From Bacteroidales bacterium (GTDB lineage Bacteria > Bacteroidota > Bacteroidia > Bacteroidales > Muribaculaceae): DNA of 6,882 nucleotides. Positions 1 through 5,712 of this stretch are shown here, piece after piece (positions within the stretch are counted from its first letter, which is position 1; each line of letters begins with the position of its first letter). Under the pieces are notes generated by a model, which did not search any database, had not been told where the DNA came from, and saw nothing but the letters and a program-made list of their open reading frames with translations. A program made the position numbers and the translations under genes. The DNA is taken from the NCBI GenBank assembly GCA_014800065.1, contig JAAVGX010000036.1, forward strand, positions 1 through 6,882. Reading direction: 5' to 3'.

Positions 1-1436
1 AAGCGCGTATATCCGTGATTGTGCTTGAGTTGCCCGAAAACCGGTTCAGGTTCCAGTGACCTCCGCTTTAGTTTGTGCTGGTTCTCCGGAAGATCAAGAC
101 GGGCCTTTGCTTTCTGTTCTTCCCTGATGTTACCTAATTTCCGATGGATCTCACCATTTTTATTCTTTGGGACAGTGCATTTGTCTTTGAAGGGGCAGCT
201 TTTGCAGTGGTCGCATGTCATTACCGTGATGTCACTGCGGAAGCCGCTTCGTGTGTACGCTTCTTCGGTTCGTATAACCCTCATAAGCCGGCCTGCCGGA
301 CAAATAAGTGTGGTTTCATCGTGAGAGAGTCTGAATCCGAGTCTGTCATATTGGCCGGGCTTTACCGGACGTCGACTGGACTGGGCATCGTAGTTTGGAT
401 ATTTGACTACACCCTCTATCTGTCTTTGCTCAAGCCCGACATATACTTCCTCGCAGCCATATCCGGCATCTTCAACTACTGCTGACGGCTTGACTCCATT
501 TTCGGCCACACAGGTGTCCACAAAGTCCATGGCGATAGACTTGTCTTCGGGCGAATCGTATGCGCCATAGTTGGTTACATACTGGTTCTGTGTAGCAATC
601 TGCACATTGAAGTTGGGTGTGGCCATCCCATCGTATCCGTCTTCTTTGGCGTGCATGATGCCGCAATCAGGATCTGTCGGAGCAACTCCACATCTGCCGG
701 CGCATTGCTCCAATGTTTTGTCATGAGCTTCTTTACGGTCGCACGCCTTACGGATAGCGGTAATCTTTCCACGGACGTTCCTGAGTCCCTCTTTTTCGGC
801 TTTAGCCTCAATACGGTCAGCTATCTGGCGGGCTTCATCTTTTGTATATACGACGTGTCCGCGGTTACTGTCTACGTCATTGTCTCCGCTCTGGGCCTGT
901 TCAAGCAAATCATTGATCCCGTTCTGAATGTCCTGGTCAGCCAATGATGCGAACTTCTCGGCATTGCTACGCCATTTTATACGCCGTCGTGCAGCCCGCG
1001 AACGTATTGTAGTGCCATCTATGTATAAGTCCTTGGTCAACTCTATCTCTCCCCGCTCTACCAATATATAGACCAGGCGGGAGAATATAACCTTTATATG
1101 TGGCATACATCTTGCCTTGAAACGACTGATGGTCGAATGGTCAGGAAACTGATAGGAGGAAAGCCATATCAGATGCGCATCGCGCTTGAGCGCCGCCTCA
1201 AGACCCCTCGTTGAAAATACGTTGTTCATGTACCCAAATAGCACTACCTTAAGCAGCATGGCCGGATGATAGGGTGGCTGACCATCGGCTGCTTGTGAAT
1301 AACTGTTATGAATCTCATGCAAATCCATAAGGTCAACTATATCCGAAATCAGTCTTGCCGGGGCATCTTCAGGGATAAAATCACCCAAATTTGGCGGAAA
1401 AAGAAGATTTTCGTTGGAAATATAAGTCTTATACAT
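1..1436 (-). CDS. IS1182-family DDE transposase, 3' end cut by window edge
   Basis: This is the transposase of an insertion sequence, which cuts and joins DNA ends through a DDE (RNase H-fold) active site. Reading leftward from the ATG at 1436-1434, the frame is open for 478 codons to the window edge with no stop or frameshift. The N-terminal part (residues 10-130) has the family's DNA-binding helices, including QFPDHSTISRF at 97-107. The catalytic residues are D140 in LYIDGTTIRSRA, D323 in VVEDAGYGCEE and E464 in EPEPVFGQLK. A Cys-rich segment, CDHCKSCPFKDKC at 408-420, lies before the last catalytic block, as is common in IS1182-type enzymes. A highly charged insertion (residues 195-240) separates the first two catalytic blocks. 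Only the short C-terminal tail should be missing, so the enzyme looks potentially active. Family assignment rests on motifs and layout; neighbouring IS4/IS5-type families are less likely. Confidence 0.9.
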   Translation of the reverse strand, partial: MYKTYISNENLLFPPNLGDFIPEDAPARLISDIVDLMDLHEIHNSYSQAADGQPPYHPAMLLKVVLFGYMNNVFSTRGLEAALKRDAHLIWLSSYQFPDHSTISRFKARCMPHIKVIFSRLVYILVERGEIELTKDLYIDGTTIRSRAARRRIKWRSNAEKFASLADQDIQNGINDLLEQAQSGDNDVDSNRGHVVYTKDEARQIADRIEAKAEKEGLRNVRGKITAIRKACDRKEAHDKTLEQCAGRCGVAPTDPDCGIMHAKEDGYDGMATPNFNVQIATQNQYVTNYGAYDSPEDKSIAMDFVDTCVAENGVKPSAVVEDAGYGCEEVYVGLEQRQIEGVVKYPNYDAQSSRRPVKPGQYDRLGFRLSHDETTLICPAGRLMRVIRTEEAYTRSGFRSDITVMTCDHCKSCPFKDKCTVPKNKNGEIHRKLGNIREEQKAKARLDLPENQHKLKRRSLEPEPVFGQLKHNHGYTR

Positions 1437-1466
1437 TACCTTCGCGCTATATTTATTTGTGCACCA

Positions 1467-1497
1467 TAAAGTTACAAAATTTTATGGACATAAAAAA
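1467..1497 (-). promoter_or_regulatory. possible transposase promoter
   Basis: On the minus strand, TAACTTTA (1474-1467) matches the Bacteroidota -7 box TAnnTTTG at all but the last base. A T-run at 1497-1492 lies at roughly the right distance to act as a poor -33 element. Transcription would begin near 1460, giving a leader of about 25 nt before the ATG at 1436. The T-run is also the U-tract of the insulating terminator, so a weak promoter tucked behind a terminator would keep transposase expression low. This is a weak match. Confidence 0.35.
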
Positions 1498-1536
1498 GCC
1501 TCAGCTTGTGAAAGTTGTGGCTTTTGCTGTTTTTTT
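1492..1536. terminator. bidirectional hairpin terminator just inside the IS
   Basis: AAAAGCC (1494-1500) pairs with GGCTTTT (1519-1525). Inside this, past a single T/T mismatch, CAGCTT (1502-1507) pairs with AAGTTG (1512-1517) with one G-U wobble, closing a GTGA loop. On the minus strand the stem is followed directly by six T (1497-1492). On the plus strand it is followed by TTTT and, four bases later, seven T (1530-1536). It should therefore stop transcription both into the transposase from the araC side and out of the IS toward araC. Terminators at this position are a known way for insertion sequences to avoid activation by outside promoters. Confidence 0.7.
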
Positions 1537-1560
1537 GGGGGGAGTAGTTCTGCAACACCC
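1537..1560. repeat. candidate right terminal sequence of the IS
   Basis: A run of six G leads into AGTAGTTCTGCAACACCC, directly after the insulating terminator. Read inward from the right it is GGGTGTTGCAGAACTACT followed by CCCCCC. Its position fits a terminal inverted repeat. Only one copy is in the window, so the repeat itself is not demonstrated, and 1561-1620 could still belong to the element. Confidence 0.35.
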
Positions 1561-1695
1561 TCCAACGTCAAAACCGCCAAGCCAAAAGAGCCCTGAAGGG
1601 GTCACATCCTCTTTTATGCCGGGCGATTTCGCGCTGATCTCGCTAATATCCGCGCCAGAATCAGCAATACCGACCATCAGTTCTATCAGGAACTT

Positions 1696-2106
1696 ATGGG
1701 CAGTCTCCTCCAGACTATGGTATATGACCTGTTTGACTTCCATGCCAAGACAAACGACAACATCCTAACCACCGACCGTGTTGGATATATAACCAAACAG
1801 TTCTTCACACTCATAGAAGCAGGTCGTCCCAAGACCCAAAGAGATTTATCTTATTATGCGGAGCAGTTGAACGTAACGCCCAAATACCTGTCTGATACAA
1901 TCAAACGAGTTACAGGCACAAGCGTTTCCACACATATCAACAACGCAGCAACGGCAATAGCATTAGCATATCTCAAAGACAACAGCATGTCTGTATCTCA
2001 GATTGCCGACGAAATGAACTTCTCATCATTGAGTTATTTCAGTCGATTTTGCGTCAAACACATCGGACTCTCGCCCGTAAAATTCCGAACAGCCGGCGCA
2101 AAATAG
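1696..2106 (+). CDS. AraC-family regulator, C-terminal remnant (5' end probably lost)
   Basis: This encodes the DNA-binding half of an AraC/XylS-type transcription regulator. Two helix-turn-helix units are visible in the 136 residues: residues 50-74 (LSYYAEQLNVTPKYLSDTIK) and 99-122 (VSQIADEMNFSSLSYFSRFC), ending with the family's GLSPVKFR. Full-length relatives have about 280-300 residues, with an N-terminal cupin-like sensor half. The same frame stays open upstream to a TGA at 1594-1596, and the segment 1624-1695 (ending in QFYQEL) looks like genuine AraC linker protein. No start codon lies between that stop and the ATG at 1696, which has no convincing upstream signal of its own. The sensor half is therefore missing on the side where the IS ends. 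It is most likely a pseudogene remnant; a short DNA-binding protein made from 1696 cannot be excluded. No link to B12 control is shown beyond its position upstream of the cobalamin operon. Confidence 0.75.
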   Translation: MGSLLQTMVYDLFDFHAKTNDNILTTDRVGYITKQFFTLIEAGRPKTQRDLSYYAEQLNVTPKYLSDTIKRVTGTSVSTHINNAATAIALAYLKDNSMSVSQIADEMNFSSLSYFSRFCVKHIGLSPVKFRTAGAK

Positions 2107-2112
2107 AAGCCC

Positions 2113-2145
2113 TATTTATGCTTTTCTCGTGAAAATGCATAAATA
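2113..2145. terminator. 14-bp AT-rich hairpin after the araC remnant
   Basis: TATTTATGC (2113-2121) pairs perfectly with GCATAAATA (2137-2145). Inside it, TTTTC (2122-2126) pairs with GAAAA (2131-2135) around a TCGT loop, leaving one bulged T at 2136. It starts 7 bases after the araC stop and ends 3 bases before the -33 region of the next promoter. The position fits a terminator of the upstream gene, but there is no T-tract on the right side. A protein-binding operator is the alternative. Confidence 0.5.
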
Positions 2146-2148
2146 TAC

Positions 2149-2179
2149 TTGGTAGTAATTATTATTTTTCATAACTTTG
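2149..2179 (+). promoter_or_regulatory. Bacteroidota-type promoter of the cobalamin operon
   Basis: TAACTTTG at 2172-2179 is an exact match to the Bacteroidota -7 consensus TAnnTTTG. TTGG at 2149-2152 supplies a -33 element at 19 bases of spacing, within the usual 19-21. Transcription should start a few bases downstream, near 2184-2190, just where the riboswitch begins. This is the only promoter seen for the three genes that follow. Confidence 0.75.
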
Positions 2180-2185
2180 CACCTG

Positions 2186-2395
2186 AAATGGTTGCTCTGC
2201 CATCCGAGAGTGGAGGCATTTAGGAGCATCAAAAGGGAATGAGGTGAAAGTCCTCAACAGTACCCGCTGCTGTAATTCCCGCTTTTGGATTGGATTTCCT
2301 ATCCATTAGCAGAAGGTTTTTCGCATCCTGCCACTGGTTCGTCTGGAACCGGGAAGGCGCGATTATACCGGGATAAGTCAGAAGACCTGCCTTTC
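2186..2395 (+). promoter_or_regulatory. cobalamin (B12) riboswitch aptamer
   Basis: This is an RNA sensor that binds a cobalamin and controls the genes downstream. The hallmarks appear in order. AAAAGGGAAT (2231-2240) pairs with ATTCCCGCTTTT (2275-2286). GAGG and CCTC flank GTGAAAGT (2241-2254). ACCCGCTGCTGTAA is at 2262-2275, GCCACTGG at 2330-2337 and GGGAAGGC at 2351-2358. The B12 box AAGTCAGAAGACCTGCC is at 2375-2391. A peripheral hairpin (TGGAT 2291-2295 with ATCCA 2301-2305) and a second one (GGTTC with GGAACC, about 2336-2350) lie between core parts. The 5' limit is approximate. Placed ahead of a BtuB-like transporter gene, it is expected to repress when cobalamin is plentiful. Which cobalamin form it prefers cannot be read here. 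Confidence 0.93.
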
Positions 2396-2407
2396 AGACA
2401 TAGATTC

Positions 2408-2508
2408 ACCCACGGGATTATGGGTTTGACTTATTGAACGCCTGACATGGTGGACTTTATTGTCGCACGCCGGTTTAACTGATTAATTCAAGAAAAACCT
2501 ATAACCCG
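2408..2508 (+). promoter_or_regulatory. switching region: candidate antiterminator and competing hairpin
   Basis: Two mutually exclusive folds can be drawn. In the antiterminator, CGGGATTATGGG (2413-2424) pairs with CCTATAACCCG (2498-2508), 11 pairs with one bulged A (2417) and one G-U pair. This takes away the left arm of the terminator that follows. In the competing fold, ACCCA (2408-2412) pairs with TGGGT (2421-2425) and removes the antiterminator's left strand, leaving the terminator free. The second hairpin starts only 17 bases after the B12 box, so ligand binding could plausibly favour it. The pairings are visible in the sequence; the regulatory model is inferred. Confidence 0.5.
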
Positions 2509-2547
2509 TTGATATACCTTTTAGCTATATCTGCGGGTAACTTTTTT
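2504..2547 (+). terminator. intrinsic terminator in the riboswitch leader (expression platform)
   Basis: ACCCG (2504-2508) pairs with CGGGT (2534-2538). After a two-base internal mismatch, GATATA (2511-2516) pairs with TATATC (2526-2531) around a 9-base loop. Six T follow at 2542-2547. An upstream AGAAAAA (2491-2497) could extend the helix against the T-tract. It lies entirely within the leader and ends 19 bases before the ATG at 2567, so it would act as an on/off gate for the operon rather than ending an upstream gene. Confidence 0.72.
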
Positions 2548-2566
2548 CTAATTATCTATTAAACCA

Positions 2567-4564
2567 ATGGCACATCGTCTTTTATTGTCCATTGTTACTT
2601 TAAGCCTTTTTCCGGGTATGATAAAGGCTGAAGAACATAAGGACTCGGTACATCACCTGCATGAGGTACTTGTTACGGCTCATCTACCGAACCGCGACAT
2701 AATCCCTGTCCAGACTCTCTCCGGCAAAGAACTACACTCGCTCAACAGCAATAGCGTAGCGGATGCTCTGCGCTATTTCTCCGGCGTTCAAGTCAAGGAC
2801 TACGGGGGTGTTGGGGGGATAAAGACTGTCAACATACGCTCAATGGGTACCAACCACACCGGGGTGGTTTATGATGGTGTTGAACTCGGAAATGCGCAGA
2901 ACGGTCAGATAGACCTCGGACAGTTTTCGCTGGACAATATTGAAGCCCTGTCGCTATACAACGGGCAGAAAAGCGAAATTCTACAGCCTGCTAAAGACTT
3001 CGGTTCAGCCGGTACAATATACATGAGAACACGCAAACCGATTTTCAATGATGGCCAAACATATCACGCAAGAGCTACTCTCAGAACAGGGTCATTCGAC
3101 CTTTTGAACCCTTCGGCTTTAGTTGAACTAAAACTGAACGAACGTATTTCAGCTTCACTGAGCGCCGAATGGATTAACTCAAGTGGAAAATACAAATTCC
3201 GCTACCGACGGGTAAACCCCGCTGGAGAACTCGCCTACGACACCACGGCGGTCCGCGAAAACGGCGATATCAACGCCACGCGTATCGAACTCAACACCTA
3301 CGGAAACTTTCGTAATGGTTCTTGGACGTTCAAAGCCTATAACTACAACTCCGAGCGTGGCGTTCCGGGCGCGATTGTCAATAATGTGTGGCGAAGAGGC
3401 GAGAGAATTTGGGATAACAATTCCTTCGTTCAAGGACGTTATACAGGCTTTTTCGGAAAATTCACCACATTAAATAATATAAAATATGCTTTCTACCGCA
3501 CTCACTACGTCAATAACGACGATAAGCAAGTGAAGATCGACAATCTATATCGGCAGAAAGAAATATATTTTTCTTCGGCCAACCAGTATGACCTGAATCC
3601 ACGTTGGAGAGTCTCGGTGAGTTACGACCTAATGTGGAACACACTTTCGGCCGATGTTTACGGCTTTGTTAAGCCCGACCGAATTTCTCAATTCCTATCG
3701 CTTGCCTCGGCTTTGAACCTCAACCGATTCTCCGCACAGGCAAGCCTCCTGGGCACCTTCATTCACGATAATATCAAAGGTCAACAGGCTCCACCCGACA
3801 AGCATGTACTCACTCCGGCTGTTTTCATTAATGCTTATCCTCTCACATCCAAGGATTTTGCCCTCAGAGCATTCTTCAAGCAATCTTTTCGAATGCCCAC
3901 TTTCAATGATTTATATTATGCCGATATGGGAAACTCCCAGCTTTCGCCTGAAAAAGTGACTCAATATAATCTCGGACTTCTGTACAATCACAACTCTCCA
4001 TCATCTCTTATTTCAAGCACAAGACTCAGTGCCGACATCTACTACAATCGGGTTAAGGATAAAATCGTGGCTTACCCCAAAGGCCAGCAATTCCGGTGGA
4101 CAATGCTTAACCTCGGGCTGGTGGACATCCGGGGTATCGACCTCACCGGGTTAATCACTTTCAACCCCGCCAAGGAATTATTCCTCACATTCAGAGCTCA
4201 GTACACCTTCCAGCATGCCCTTGACATCACCAATCCCGCCGATAATTATTACAAGGATCAGATTCCATATATCCCCCGCCACTCCGGGGCTGCCATCGCT
4301 AATGCCGCTTGGAGAGGCTGGAATCTTAATTATTCGTGGATTTACGTAGGAGAGAGATACAATCAGCAGGAAAATATTCGCTATAACTACACACAACCCT
4401 GGTATACCTCCGATGTGTCGCTCAGCAAGGATTTCAAACTCGGAAGTGTGAATCTGAGAGCATTGATTGAGGTCAACAACCTCCTCAGCCAGGACTACGA
4501 TGTTATACTAAATTACCCTATGCCTAAGCGCAACTATCGATTCACTATCACAGTAGAAATATGA
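2567..4564 (+). CDS. btuB: BtuB-like TonB-dependent cobalamin receptor
   Basis: An outer-membrane beta-barrel that imports corrinoid using energy from the TonB-ExbB-ExbD complex. The 665-residue product has a signal peptide (about residues 1-21, cut after MIKA), then a TonB-box-like stretch LHEVLVTA at 31-38. A plug domain follows at about 45-157, with SVADALRYFSGVQVKDYGG (63-81) and VNIRSMGTNHTGVVYDGVEL (88-107). The rest is barrel, including the receptor motif FRMPTFNDLYY near residue 441. It ends in YRFTITVEI, with alternating hydrophobic residues as expected for a last strand. There is no N-terminal carboxypeptidase-like extension, so it is not a SusC-type receptor, and the length fits BtuB-type proteins. 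The ATG lies 19 bases after the leader terminator, with an A-rich upstream region (TTAAACCA) rather than a Shine-Dalgarno sequence. Cobalamin specificity rests mainly on the riboswitch and the BtuG-like neighbour. The stop overlaps the next start (ATGA). Confidence 0.88.
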   Translation: MAHRLLLSIVTLSLFPGMIKAEEHKDSVHHLHEVLVTAHLPNRDIIPVQTLSGKELHSLNSNSVADALRYFSGVQVKDYGGVGGIKTVNIRSMGTNHTGVVYDGVELGNAQNGQIDLGQFSLDNIEALSLYNGQKSEILQPAKDFGSAGTIYMRTRKPIFNDGQTYHARATLRTGSFDLLNPSALVELKLNERISASLSAEWINSSGKYKFRYRRVNPAGELAYDTTAVRENGDINATRIELNTYGNFRNGSWTFKAYNYNSERGVPGAIVNNVWRRGERIWDNNSFVQGRYTGFFGKFTTLNNIKYAFYRTHYVNNDDKQVKIDNLYRQKEIYFSSANQYDLNPRWRVSVSYDLMWNTLSADVYGFVKPDRISQFLSLASALNLNRFSAQASLLGTFIHDNIKGQQAPPDKHVLTPAVFINAYPLTSKDFALRAFFKQSFRMPTFNDLYYADMGNSQLSPEKVTQYNLGLLYNHNSPSSLISSTRLSADIYYNRVKDKIVAYPKGQQFRWTMLNLGLVDIRGIDLTGLITFNPAKELFLTFRAQYTFQHALDITNPADNYYKDQIPYIPRHSGAAIANAAWRGWNLNYSWIYVGERYNQQENIRYNYTQPWYTSDVSLSKDFKLGSVNLRALIEVNNLLSQDYDVILNYPMPKRNYRFTITVEI

Positions 4565-5712
4565 CAATCAAACAATTTTTCTTATATATTATGCCACTCC
4601 TGATGGTTGCCACAAGTTGTCGTGAGGACGAACTTGTGGTGCCCACGGAGTATGAGATTATCGGCGATGAGACCACCGACGGTTCAATCCGCGGGCTCTA
4701 TCTGGTTAACGAAGGAAACATGGGTTCCAACAAATGCACCCTCGATTTCTACGACTATCACACCGGGCTGTACTCCCGTAATTTTTACGCCGAAAAGAAC
4801 CCCAATGTAATCAAAGAATTAGGCGACGTTGGCAACGACATAGGCATCTATGGCAGTAAGCTCTACGTGGTGGTCAACTGCTCCCACAAGGTCGAGGTGA
4901 TGGACGCCCGCACCGGCATAAGACTCGGCCAAGTCGATATACCCAACTGCCGCTACGTTCGTTTCCACCGTGGCAAGGCCTATGTCAGCTCCTACGTGGG
5001 GCCGGTGCTCATCGACCCCAACGCGCCCAAGGGCGCCGTCTATGAAGTGGACACCCTTTCGCTCTCCGTAACTCGAAAGGTTTCCGTGGGTTATCAACCC
5101 GAAGAAATGGAAATTGTGGACGACTATATGTACGTCGCAAATTCCGGCGGATATAGGGCACCCGATTACGATAACACTGTCTCCGTCATTCAGATGGTCG
5201 ACTTCAAGCAAGTGCAGCAAATTCCCGTCGGCATCAACCTGCATCGACTGAAAAAGGACAAATACGGCAAACTGTGGGTTACCTCCCGCGGCGATTACCA
5301 GACACGGCCCTCGCGGCTGTACGTGATGGAGAAAAAGCCGGGATTCAACCAGATGATTGTTTCCGATACCATCCCCGTACCTTGCTCTAACATGGCCTTC
5401 TTCGGAGACTATATGTACTATTACGCCACCGAGTGGAACAATTACACAGCCTCGAACACAATTACTTACGGAATAATAGATATCCGCACCAAGGAAATAG
5501 TTTCCCACAATTTCATTACCGACGGCACTGAGAAAATCATAACCGTACCCTACGGGATCGCAATCCATCCTGAAACGGGCGATATCTTCGTCACCGACGC
5601 CAAAAACTATGTGTCCTCGGGTACGCTCTACTGCTTCACGCCCGATGGACGCCGTAAATGGAGTGTCCGCACAGGCGACATCCCCGCCCATATAACCTTC
5701 CTCACAAAATGA
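4561..5712 (+). CDS. btuG: BtuG-like surface lipoprotein, predicted seven-bladed beta-propeller
   Basis: BtuG proteins of Bacteroides are surface lipoproteins that bind B12 very tightly and sit as a lid on BtuB, passing the vitamin to it. This 383-residue product has a lipoprotein signal ending VATSC, with lipidated C20. The following REDE resembles the acidic export signal that sends Bacteroidota lipoproteins to the cell surface. The rest reads as YncE-like propeller repeats, seven by eye at about 43-77, 92-127, 132-176, 180-224, 227-272, 276-320 and 329-373. Typical blade strands are KLYVVVN, KAYVSSY, YMYVANS, KLWVTSR and DIFVTDA. Length and fold match BtuG, and the location directly after a riboswitch-controlled BtuB-like gene strongly supports the name. 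The start overlaps the receptor's stop by 4 bases (ATGA), suggesting coupled translation and balanced amounts of the two partners. A generic YncE/DUF5074-like propeller of other function is the alternative. Confidence 0.8.
   Translation: MTIKQFFLYIMPLLMVATSCREDELVVPTEYEIIGDETTDGSIRGLYLVNEGNMGSNKCTLDFYDYHTGLYSRNFYAEKNPNVIKELGDVGNDIGIYGSKLYVVVNCSHKVEVMDARTGIRLGQVDIPNCRYVRFHRGKAYVSSYVGPVLIDPNAPKGAVYEVDTLSLSVTRKVSVGYQPEEMEIVDDYMYVANSGGYRAPDYDNTVSVIQMVDFKQVQQIPVGINLHRLKKDKYGKLWVTSRGDYQTRPSRLYVMEKKPGFNQMIVSDTIPVPCSNMAFFGDYMYYYATEWNNYTASNTITYGIIDIRTKEIVSHNFITDGTEKIITVPYGIAIHPETGDIFVTDAKNYVSSGTLYCFTPDGRRKWSVRTGDIPAHITFLTK

Larger units (their letters stand above)
1..1560 (-). mobile_element. IS1182-like insertion sequence, partial (left end outside window)
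   Basis: The element consists of the transposase gene, a short upstream region with a hairpin terminator (1494-1525), and a probable end near 1537-1560. Beyond that, sequence belonging to an AraC-type gene begins. The left terminus lies outside the window, so the terminal inverted repeat and target-site duplication cannot be checked. The right boundary is an estimate: it must fall between the hairpin and about 1625, where convincing AraC-like protein sequence begins. Confidence 0.7.

Noticed and set aside
19..947. Several plus-strand and off-frame minus-strand open frames within the first kilobase
   Set aside because: All overlap the transposase, which reads continuously from 1436 to base 1 in a single frame with its three catalytic residues. 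The others have no motifs and lie in shadow frames.
1..1436. The possibility that the transposase is broken, since only short fragments stand out at first look
   Set aside because: Hand translation in one minus-strand frame gives 478 uninterrupted codons. It appears broken only because its stop lies outside the window.
1391..1768. A 125-codon plus-strand open frame crossing the IS end into the araC region
   Set aside because: It spans the transposase start, the hairpin terminator and the IS junction, and runs out of frame with the AraC sequence at its end. The translation has no recognisable domain.
2434..2472. A possible extra hairpin between the two ACGCC copies after the riboswitch
   Set aside because: The two ACGCC copies are direct, not inverted, repeats, and the only inner pairing is about 4 bases (GACA with TGTC), too weak to support.
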